Source: Streptomyces sp. KL109B
GTDB taxonomy: Bacteria > Actinomycetota > Actinomycetes > Streptomycetales > Streptomycetaceae
Direction of reading: 5' to 3'
Assembly (NCBI RefSeq): GCF_030766935.1
Contig: NZ_JASERL010000013.1
Location: 186,001 to 250,000, forward strand
Length of the DNA: 64,000 bases
Positions 57,995-64,000 of this stretch are shown one piece after another. Position numbers and translations under genes: made by a program. The notes below the pieces were generated by a model, which saw only the letters and a list, made by a program, of their open reading frames with translations, had not been told where the DNA came from and did not search any database. Position 1 is the first letter of the stretch. Every line of letters starts with the position of its first letter.

Positions 57995-58387
57995 ATGAGC
58001 GAAGCCCCCGACCCGGAGGTCGTGGAGCTGGCCACCAAGATCTTCGACCTCGCGCGACGCGGCGAGACGGAGGCACTCACGGGCTACGTGGACGCCGGAG
58101 TACCGGCCAACCTCACGAACGACCGCGGCGACACGCTCGTCATGCTCGCCGCCTACCACGGGCACGCCGAGGCGGTACGTGCCCTCCTGGAGCGCGGCGC
58201 CGACGCCAACCTCGCCAACGACAAGGGCCAGACCCCGCTCGCGGGCGCCGTCTTCAAGGGCGCGGACGACGTGATCCGGGCGCTGCTCGACGGGGGCGCG
58301 GATCCCGCCGCGGGAACCCCGTCGGCGGTCGACACGGCCAGGATGTTCGGCAAGACGGACCTCGTCGACCTCTTCGGCAACTCCTGA
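57995..58387 (+). CDS. Ankyrin-repeat protein
   Basis: A 130-residue soluble protein made of about three ankyrin repeats: NLTNDRGDTLVMLAAYHGHA, EAVRALLERGADANLANDKG, QTPLAGAVFKGADDVIRALL, then a degenerate cap ending in LVDLFGNS. A protein-protein interaction role is general for the fold; no partner is evident. ATG at 57995 is preferred over one 21 nt upstream because AAAGG lies about 11 nt before it. Divergent from the small membrane protein gene with a 282-bp gap holding no gene. Confidence 0.85.
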   Translation: MSEAPDPEVVELATKIFDLARRGETEALTGYVDAGVPANLTNDRGDTLVMLAAYHGHAEAVRALLERGADANLANDKGQTPLAGAVFKGADDVIRALLDGGADPAAGTPSAVDTARMFGKTDLVDLFGNS

Positions 58388-58561
58388 CACACCGGTTCTG
58401 ACCAGCAAAAACGGGGGTGCGGGAAATGTGGTCGCGGTGGGCTGAGCCGCTGGGTCATGATGACGGCGTGATTTACGGACGCGATGCCGGGGCAGGTGGT
58501 GCCCACGTGCAGAGCGGGCCGTGAACGGCCCGGATCCGGGCCTTGGACGAGAGGCAGAGAA

Positions 58562-58621
58562 ATGGGTAGCAGCAAGCAAGAGACGGCGGGCGCTCCGACG
58601 TGTTGTCGCGTGGCCAGGTAG
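58562..58621 (+). CDS. Candidate 19-residue micro-ORF with C-C-R motif
   Basis: ATG at 58562 reads M-G-S-S-K-Q-E-T-A-G-A-P-T-C-C-R-V-A-R-stop, with GAGAGG about 8 nt upstream as ribosome site. It ends 46 bp before the HEAT-repeat gene. Double cysteine followed by arginine near the end of a short peptide is typical of leader peptides read as cysteine sensors. The stretch 58388-58667 holds no other gene. Confidence 0.35.
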   Translation: MGSSKQETAGAPTCCRVAR

Positions 58622-58667
58622 GTGAGCATTCCCGGTTGCGTCGACGCTTGATGTGAGGCTGTTTCCC

Positions 58668-60080
58668 ATGTTCGAACCGGTCATAGCGCCCAGCGGTACG
58701 CTGCTCGGCCTGTTGCAGCGGGGCCGCGGCGACGGCACGCTGCACGCCCTGACGGCGCCGCGCGCCGAGGCGCTCGCGGCTCTCAATCACTGTGTGCTGA
58801 GCGATCCCCGCCACGACTGGCAGGTGGAGAACCGCTCGCTCTACTACGCCCGCCTCTACCTCGATCTCCATGGCGAACTCGAGGAGATCGAGCGGCACCT
58901 CTTCGACCCCGAGGACCTCCTCGACACCGAGGAGTCACGTACGGGCCTCGCGCTCGCGGTCCTCGGCCACCTCGCCTCCTACGGCAGGCGGGACGCCCTG
59001 GAGCTGCTGCGCAAGTACGCCGCGTTCGGCGGCAATTGGGCCTGGGCGCTCGACGAGCTGGCCCTGCGCGACGACGACGCGGGCCTGCGCGCCCTTGCCG
59101 AGCCCGTACTCGCCCGCTTCCCGGCCGAGGACGGGGCCGAGCTCGCCGCCGCCGTGCGCGACGCCTTCGAGCCGCGCCCCTGGCGGCTGTGGGCCGAGGA
59201 CTCGCGCCCGCACGTGGGGGCACGCGTGCGTGCCGCGCTGGAAGCCGGCTCCTTCGACCGCTGGCAGCGGCAGATGCGGCCGTCGGGGCCGCGCCCCGAG
59301 TGGAGCGTGCAGGCCGTGTTCGACTGGGCGCAGGAGGGCTTCGAGCGGGGCGCCGTCCTGTACGTGCCCGCCGCCCGCTGCCTGACCGCCGTGGCCGGTC
59401 CGGAGGACCACGCCGAGATCGTGCGGGCCGCGCAGGACGGCACCGACGGGGCGCGCTGCACCGCCCTTCGCTACCTCGCCGACGCGCACGACCCCGCCGT
59501 ACTGGACCTCATCGAGGCCGCGGTGGAAGCCCCCTCCCGCGCGGTCGTGGACGCCGCGCTCGACGCCTTCGAGCGGATGCGCAGCGTCGCCGTCGTGGAG
59601 CGGGCCCGTCAGTGGGCGCCCCGGCCCGACGCGCTGGGCGCCGCCGCGGGCCGCATGCTCGCCTGCAGAGGCGGCGCACAGGACAGCGAACTCGTCCTCG
59701 CCTCCCTACGGGAGGCAGTACGCGGCGACGGGCCCGACGACCCCACCCTCTGGCCGCTCGTCGACGGAGCCGGACGGCTCGGCATCGGCTGCGCGGCCCC
59801 CGTGCTGCGGCACATCTACCGCGAGACCGCTTCGTCGCATCTACGTGGACGCGCCGCCCGCGCTCTCGCCGCCACCGATCCGTCCTTCGCCGCGGGATTC
59901 GCCGTCGAGTGCCTGTGGGACTGCGAGGAGACCACGCGCGAGGTCGCCGCGCGGCACGCCGATTCCGGCGATACGCGAGTCGTCGACCAACTTCGCCGCC
60001 TCGCCGCCGATCCCGCCGAGGAGGACGAGGTGCAGACCGCCGTGCGCAGCCGCATCGGCCCGGACGCGACGGCCTTGTGA
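58668..60080 (+). CDS. HEAT-repeat protein
   Basis: A 470-residue soluble alpha-solenoid. The visible repeats include RTGLALAVLGHLASYGRRDA, ARCTALRYLADAHDPAVLDL, SSHLRGRAARALAATD and TTREVAARHADSGDTRVVDQ. No catalytic motif. ATG at 58668, with TGAGG 9 nt upstream, is preferred to GTG at 58653. Function unknown, presumably scaffolding; alone in its transcript with a good terminator after it. Confidence 0.82.
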   Translation: MFEPVIAPSGTLLGLLQRGRGDGTLHALTAPRAEALAALNHCVLSDPRHDWQVENRSLYYARLYLDLHGELEEIERHLFDPEDLLDTEESRTGLALAVLGHLASYGRRDALELLRKYAAFGGNWAWALDELALRDDDAGLRALAEPVLARFPAEDGAELAAAVRDAFEPRPWRLWAEDSRPHVGARVRAALEAGSFDRWQRQMRPSGPRPEWSVQAVFDWAQEGFERGAVLYVPAARCLTAVAGPEDHAEIVRAAQDGTDGARCTALRYLADAHDPAVLDLIEAAVEAPSRAVVDAALDAFERMRSVAVVERARQWAPRPDALGAAAGRMLACRGGAQDSELVLASLREAVRGDGPDDPTLWPLVDGAGRLGIGCAAPVLRHIYRETASSHLRGRAARALAATDPSFAAGFAVECLWDCEETTREVAARHADSGDTRVVDQLRRLAADPAEEDEVQTAVRSRIGPDATAL

Positions 60081-60093
60081 CGCGCTGACGTAC

Positions 60094-60126
60094 AGGAGGC
60101 GGCCCGTTGGCATCGGGCCGCCTCCT
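60094..60126 (+). terminator. Hairpin terminator after the HEAT-repeat gene
   Basis: AGGAGGCGGCCCG (60094-60106) pairs exactly with CGGGCCGCCTCCT (60114-60126), loop 7 nt, followed by TGTGTTT. Isolates the HEAT gene from the glycosyltransferase operon. Confidence 0.85.
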
Positions 60127-60241
60127 TGTGTTTCCCGGGGCGTCGAAAGGCGGGCGAGGGGCGGCTGAAACTCACGGACCGTTCCTCGCCAGGAAAGATC
60201 CACTTTGACGTGAGCACGTCCGGCGCGGCGACAAACCCCGT

Positions 60242-61384
60242 ATGCGTGTCGTCATCGTGACCGAGTCCTTCCCGCCCGACATCAACGGTGTGGCGCACTG
60301 CGCCCTGCAGACCGCGCGGCACCTCGCCGCCCGCGGACACGAGCCCCTCGTCGTCGCCCCGGCCACCCCGGCGGGGCCGGAGACGGACGCGGCGGCGCCC
60401 TGCCCCGTCGTCCGGGTGCCGTCCCTGCCGCTGCCCGGCTATCCGCAGGTCCGCGTCGCGCTGCCGGGGCGCCGCCTCGCGCGGGCCGTGACCGCGCACC
60501 GGGCCGAACTCGTCCATCTGGCAGGCCCGTTCGTGCTCGGCATGCGCGGCATGGCGGCCGCGGCCCGGTGGCGCCTGCCCGCCGTGGCCGTCTACCAGAC
60601 CGATCTCGCGGGCTACGCGCGTACCTACATGGGAGCGGGCGAGGGGGCCGCCTGGCGGCGGATCCGTGCCGTGCACACCGCCGCCGACCGCACGCTCGCG
60701 CCCTCCACCGCCGCACAGCGTGACCTGGAGGCACACGGGGTGCCCCGGGTGCGGCTGTGGCCGCGCGGCGTCGATGCCGTGCGGTTCAGGCCCGAGCGGC
60801 GCTGCGAGCTGCTCCGCGCGGACCTGGCCCCGCGCGGGGAGCTGCTGGTCGGGTATGTGGGGCGGCTCGCGCCGGAGAAGCACGTGGAACTGCTCGCGCG
60901 GGTGTGCGGCCTCGACGGCGTACGCGTCGTGGTGGTGGGCGACGGGCCCAGCGAGTCCTCCCTGCGGGACGCGCTGCCCGGCGCGGCCTTCCTGGGGCGG
61001 CGCACCGGCGACGAACTCGCCCGGATCTTCGCCTCCTTGGACGTGTTCGTGCACACCGGGCCCTACGAAACGTTCTGCCAGACCGTGCAGGAGGCCATGG
61101 CGAGCGGGCTGCCCGTGATCGCCCCGGCGGCCGGCGGTCCGCTCGACCTCGTCGCACCCAACAGGACCGGGCTGCTCGTGCCGCCCGGCGACGCGGACGC
61201 GGTGCGCGACGCGGTGTGGGCGCTCGCCGGTGACCCGGGACTGCGCGCGGCGTTCGGGACGGCGGGGCGGGCCGCGGTGGCCGGGCGGAGCTGGGAGGCG
61301 GTGGGCGACCTCCTGATCGAGCACTACGTAGAGGTGCTGCACGCGCGGTCGGCGGGGGCCGGCACAGGGGCGGTGGCGGCATGA
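60242..61384 (+). CDS. GT4-family glycosyltransferase (mannosyltransferase-like)
   Basis: A 380-residue retaining GT-B enzyme. N-terminal VTESFPPDINGVAHCALQTA is the classic start of the MgtA/PimB-like alpha-mannosyltransferases. The donor site shows VGYVGRLAPEKHVELL and the E-x7-E motif ETFCQTVQE within GPYETFCQTVQEAMASG. Likely adds mannose from GDP-mannose to a lipid or polyisoprenoid acceptor at the membrane face; acceptor unknown. A TTGACG box at 60205-60210 may be its -35. The stop overlaps the next GT4 gene (ATGA). Confidence 0.9.
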   Translation: MRVVIVTESFPPDINGVAHCALQTARHLAARGHEPLVVAPATPAGPETDAAAPCPVVRVPSLPLPGYPQVRVALPGRRLARAVTAHRAELVHLAGPFVLGMRGMAAAARWRLPAVAVYQTDLAGYARTYMGAGEGAAWRRIRAVHTAADRTLAPSTAAQRDLEAHGVPRVRLWPRGVDAVRFRPERRCELLRADLAPRGELLVGYVGRLAPEKHVELLARVCGLDGVRVVVVGDGPSESSLRDALPGAAFLGRRTGDELARIFASLDVFVHTGPYETFCQTVQEAMASGLPVIAPAAGGPLDLVAPNRTGLLVPPGDADAVRDAVWALAGDPGLRAAFGTAGRAAVAGRSWEAVGDLLIEHYVEVLHARSAGAGTGAVAA

Positions 61385-62568
61385 GCGGGCGGCTGGGGAC
61401 GGGAACGAGTGGCGGCACGCGCGGACGGCTGCGGATCGTACGGCTCGCGAACTTCGTCGCCCCCGCGTCCGGCGGACTGCGCACCGCGCTGCGGGAGTTG
61501 GGCACCGGATACCTGGCGGCCGGACACGATCCGGTGCTGATCGTGCCGGGGGTGCGCGTCTCCGATGTGCAGACGCCTCAGGGGCGCGTCATTACGTTGC
61601 CGGGGGCGCCGCTGCCCGCGAGCGGCGGCTACCGCGTCCTGGCCGAGCGGCAGCGCGTGGCACGGCTGCTGGAACGGCTGCGCCCGGACCGGCTCGAGGT
61701 CTCCGACCGGACGACGCTGCGCTGGACCGGCGAGTGGGCCCGCCGCGCGCGGGTGCCCGCCGTGATGGTGTCCCACGAGACCGCCCACGGCGTACTGCGC
61801 ACCTGGGGCCTGCCGGAGCGTGCCGCGCGACGGGCCGCCGACGTGCTCAACTCCCGTACGGCACACGCCTACGCGCGCGTGGTGTGCACCACGGAGTGGG
61901 CCGAGCGCGAGTTCGTGCGGATCGGGGCGCGCAACGTGGTGCGGGCGCCGCTCGGCGTCGATCTCGTACGGTGCGGGCCCGGGGCGTGGAGCCGGGACGT
62001 GCGTGCCCGGTACGCGCGCGTGGACGAGGTGCTGCTCTTCATGTGCACCCGGCTCTCCGTGGAGAAGCGGCCCGGCATCGGCCTCGACACGGTCGCCCGG
62101 CTGCGCAGGTCCGGGGTGCCCGCCCGGCTCGTAGTAGCGGGGGAAGGGCCACTACGGGCGCGGCTCGAACAACGCGCGCGGGCGCGGAGGTTGCCGGTCG
62201 ACTTCCTGGGGCACGTCGCCGACCCGGCCGCGCTCACCGCCTTGCAGGCCACGGCCGACGTGTGCCTGGCGCCGGGGCCCGCCGAGACGTTCGGGCTCGC
62301 CGCCCTCGAAGCGCTGGCCTGCGGCACGCCGGTCGTCGTCAGCGCGTCCTCCGCGCTGCCGGAGGTGGTCGGCGGGGCCGGGGCGGTGGCCGAGGGCAGC
62401 GGCGCGGCGTTCGCGGCCGCCGTCCGGGACGTGCTCGGGCGGCCCACGCGGCGGCGCAGGGAGACGGCACGCGCGCGTGCCGAGTGCTTCGGATGGGACA
62501 CCGCCGTGGCGGCCTTCCTGGCGGCGCACGACGTGGCCGCTCCGGTTCCGGTGCGGGGCGCGGCATGA
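61381..62568 (+). CDS. GT4-family glycosyltransferase, second of a coupled pair
   Basis: A 395-residue GT-B enzyme. IVRLANFVAPASGGLRTALRE is the acceptor-domain start. CTRLSVEKRPGIGLDTV and ETFGLAALE within APGPAETFGLAALEALACG carry the donor-binding lysine and the E-x7-E pair. ATG overlaps the preceding gene and its own stop overlaps the SGNH gene, so three proteins are made in fixed ratio. The pair may add successive sugars to one acceptor; the nucleotide sugar is not predictable. Confidence 0.9.
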   Translation: MSGRLGTGTSGGTRGRLRIVRLANFVAPASGGLRTALRELGTGYLAAGHDPVLIVPGVRVSDVQTPQGRVITLPGAPLPASGGYRVLAERQRVARLLERLRPDRLEVSDRTTLRWTGEWARRARVPAVMVSHETAHGVLRTWGLPERAARRAADVLNSRTAHAYARVVCTTEWAEREFVRIGARNVVRAPLGVDLVRCGPGAWSRDVRARYARVDEVLLFMCTRLSVEKRPGIGLDTVARLRRSGVPARLVVAGEGPLRARLEQRARARRLPVDFLGHVADPAALTALQATADVCLAPGPAETFGLAALEALACGTPVVVSASSALPEVVGGAGAVAEGSGAAFAAAVRDVLGRPTRRRRETARARAECFGWDTAVAAFLAAHDVAAPVPVRGAA

Positions 62569-63761
62569 GCGGGCACCCGCCTCCCCTCAGGTTCGCCGCG
62601 CTCGGGGACTCGCTCACCGAGGGCATCGGCGACCCCGTCGGTAGCGGGTGGCGGGGCTGGGCCGCTCTGCTCGCCGAGAGCCTGGCCCCCGCCGAAGACC
62701 CCGTGGAATTCCGCAACTTCGCGGCCAGCGGGGCGCAGACCTCCGATGTGCTGCTGCGGCAGCTGCCGCGCGCGCTCGCGTTCGCCCCCGACGTCGCCTC
62801 CGTCGTGGTCGGCGTCAACGACACCCTCCGCGCCACCTTCGACATCCACGCCGTGACCGCCCGACTGGACGCCGTGTACGGGGCGTTCGCGGAGCGCGGC
62901 GCCGTCCAGCTCACCGCCTGCCTGCCCGACCCGGGCGCCCTGCTGGGCCTGCCCGGCGTCCTGGCGCGCCCTCTCGCGCGTCGGCAGCGCGCGGTCAACT
63001 CCGTGGTCCACGCCCTGTCCGAACGCCACGGAGCCGTCCATCTGCACGCCGCCGACGCGAACTGGACGGCCGACCGTGCCCTGTGGAGCGCGGACCGGCT
63101 GCACCCCGGCGAGCGCGGGCACCGCCGGTTCGCGGCCCGCTTCCACGCCGTGCTCGCCGACGCCGGGGAGGCGCTCGGCCCGGCGCCCGACGTCGAGCCG
63201 GAACGAGCACCGCCGACCCGCGCCGCGGCCCTGTGGTGGCTCGCCACGGCGGGCACCGGCTGGGTGGCGCGGCGCTGCGCCGACCTGCTGCCCCAGCTCC
63301 TGGCGCTCGCCGCGGACGAGGCGCGGCACCAGGTGCGCGGCACCGGCGGGCGGCTGGACGCCCGGGCCTCGGCCGGGGTCGCGGCGGCACTGGCGTCGGT
63401 TTCGGGGTGGGAGGTGGCGTGTGGGGGTGCGGGTTTGGCGGAGCCGCGCGGGGATGCGGGCTTGGTGGCGGCGCGTGGGGACGTGGAATTGGTGGCGCCG
63501 CGCGGTGATGCGGATTCGGCGCCACGTCGGGATGCGGGGCTGGCGAAGCCGAGTGGGGATGCGGATTTGGCGCCGCCACGTCGGGAAGCGGGTCTGGCGG
63601 CGCCGCGCGGAGATGCCGGTTCGGCGGCGGCCAAGGGGCCCGGTTCGGCAGCGTCGCCCCAGGGCGCGGGCCCGGAGGCGTCCCCACGGGATTGCGATCA
63701 TGAGGTGGGAGTGGCGGGAGCGGCTCAGGGTACGAGCCAGCGGTGTGCGGCCTGCCCCTGA
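62565..63761 (+). CDS. SGNH/GDSL-family hydrolase with a repeat-built C-terminal tail
   Basis: A 398-residue protein. Residues about 8-205 are an SGNH hydrolase: catalytic Ser in FAALGDSLTEGIGD (block I), Gly in NFAASGAQTSDVL (II), Asn in VVVGVNDTLR (III), and Asp/His in SADRLHPGERGHRRF (V). No signal peptide, so it acts inside the cell, perhaps deacylating the product of the two GT4 enzymes. Residues about 285-360 are degenerate ~9-residue repeats of the type GDAGLAAPR, encoded by a GC-rich minisatellite at about 63430-63625. The tail ends in C-A-A-C-P. Confidence 0.88.
   Translation: MSGHPPPLRFAALGDSLTEGIGDPVGSGWRGWAALLAESLAPAEDPVEFRNFAASGAQTSDVLLRQLPRALAFAPDVASVVVGVNDTLRATFDIHAVTARLDAVYGAFAERGAVQLTACLPDPGALLGLPGVLARPLARRQRAVNSVVHALSERHGAVHLHAADANWTADRALWSADRLHPGERGHRRFAARFHAVLADAGEALGPAPDVEPERAPPTRAAALWWLATAGTGWVARRCADLLPQLLALAADEARHQVRGTGGRLDARASAGVAAALASVSGWEVACGGAGLAEPRGDAGLVAARGDVELVAPRGDADSAPRRDAGLAKPSGDADLAPPRREAGLAAPRGDAGSAAAKGPGSAASPQGAGPEASPRDCDHEVGVAGAAQGTSQRCAACP
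63430..63625. repeat. Minisatellite inside the SGNH hydrolase gene
   Basis: Degenerate 27-36-bp units around (C/G)GGGATGCGG-NTTGGCG-CCGCG, repeated about seven times, in frame with the gene and coding for GDAGLA(A/K)PR-like repeats. Base use (runs of GGNGATGCGG) differs from the rest of the gene, suggesting later expansion. Confidence 0.65.
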
Positions 63762-63819
63762 CCGGGAGGCCCGCCGCCGGCAGGCCCCCGTATTGCCCAC
63801 GCGACCCAGGAGTTGAGCC

Positions 63820-64000
63820 ATGGTCCTCGACATCGCCGCCGTCCGCGCCCAAGTGCCCGCCCTGAAGTCCGGCACGGCCCGCTTCGACGCGCCGGGCGGT
63901 ACCCAGACCCCCGGCCCGGTCATCGACGCCGTCGCCGCGGCGATGAGCGGGCCGCTGGCGAACCGGGGGCGGACCACGGAGGGCGAGCGCAACGCCGACG
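63820..64000 (+). CDS. Cysteine desulfurase-like aminotransferase class V protein, 5' part only
   Basis: The first 60 codons of a gene cut off by the window end. ATG at 63820 after CAGGAGTTGAGCC reads M-V-L-D-I-A-A-V-R-A-Q-V-P-A-L and then ARFDAPGGTQTPGPVIDAV, followed by ANRGRTTEGERNAD. This is the N-terminus typical of the cysteine desulfurase-like (CsdA-like) PLP proteins. Catalytic lysine and cysteine regions lie beyond the window. It is 58 bp after the SGNH gene. Confidence 0.75.
   Translation, partial: MVLDIAAVRAQVPALKSGTARFDAPGGTQTPGPVIDAVAAAMSGPLANRGRTTEGERNAD

Overview
The window is high-GC actinobacterial DNA and almost certainly a Streptomyces chromosome. The evidence is frequent GTG starts, G/C-biased third codon positions, 4-bp ATGA/GTGA operon overlaps, secreted chitinases behind DasR-type boxes, an ECF41 sigma factor, RbpA behind a sigma-R-type promoter, and a lone SCO1431-type membrane peptide. 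From memory (not searched), the order ribE-ribM-ribBA-ribH-hisE-hisG and the order ppm1-fxsA-rbpA match the S. coelicolor region around SCO1443-SCO1421, so roughly 19-64 kb looks like conserved core. The first ~17 kb looks accessory.

Region 1 (82-16647) is a catabolic locus of two arms. The rightward arm holds an NCS2 nucleobase permease, a GntR/FCD regulator, a lone molybdenum-hydroxylase large subunit, an ACMSD-type metal-dependent amidohydrolase/decarboxylase, an Asp/Glu-racemase-fold protein lacking both usual cysteines, UbiD, UbiX and a second NCS2 permease. The leftward arm is a translationally coupled operon: NCS1 permease, RidA-like protein, creatininase-type amidohydrolase, FMN alpha-hydroxy-acid oxidase/lactate 2-monooxygenase-like enzyme and flavin reductase. 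It diverges from a luciferase-like monooxygenase and an XRE-cupin regulator, across an intergenic region with a perfect 17-bp palindrome. The set (three nucleobase-type permeases, flavin monooxygenase plus reductase, RidA, amidase, hydroxylase, decarboxylases) resembles the Rut pyrimidine pathway in architecture but not in gene content. It is the best candidate here for an undescribed N-heterocycle degradation system.

Region 2 (16692-23587): an MFS exporter divergent from a ROK regulator over a shared operator; an ECF41 sigma factor with an SDR gene; and a large GH18 chitinase. Region 3 (23704-31413): an FMN riboswitch and riboflavin operon with the RibM/PnuX transporter, then hisE-hisG, a PH-domain protein and a tandem pair of CorC/HlyC-type CBS proteins. 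Region 4 (31600-45451): a CbxX/EccA-like AAA ATPase, a uridine-kinase-like P-loop protein, a secreted C39-like peptidase, an M1 metallopeptidase, a TetR regulator, a second GH18 chitinase, an acyl-CoA dehydrogenase, and a lipocalin-like/phosphotransferase pair. Region 5 (45684-64000): an Lrp regulator, a minisatellite-filled gap, a YtcJ-type amidohydrolase, a possible structured RNA, ppm1-fxsA, rbpA, a UMF1-type MFS protein, GDPD-YczE divergent from a MocR regulator, an FtsK-like protein with a lysine-less Walker A, ankyrin and HEAT proteins, a GT4-GT4-SGNH operon, and the start of a cysteine-desulfurase-like gene cut by the window end.

A dispersed palindromic element (core AAGCCCC-TGCGGCGATTGAG followed by a GGGGC/GCCCC hairpin) sits at 3' ends of genes at four places (about 5.75, 19.2, 28.7 and 31.5 kb). 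At two of them it has given rise to tandem repeats. No tRNA, rRNA, insertion sequence, prophage or CRISPR array was seen.
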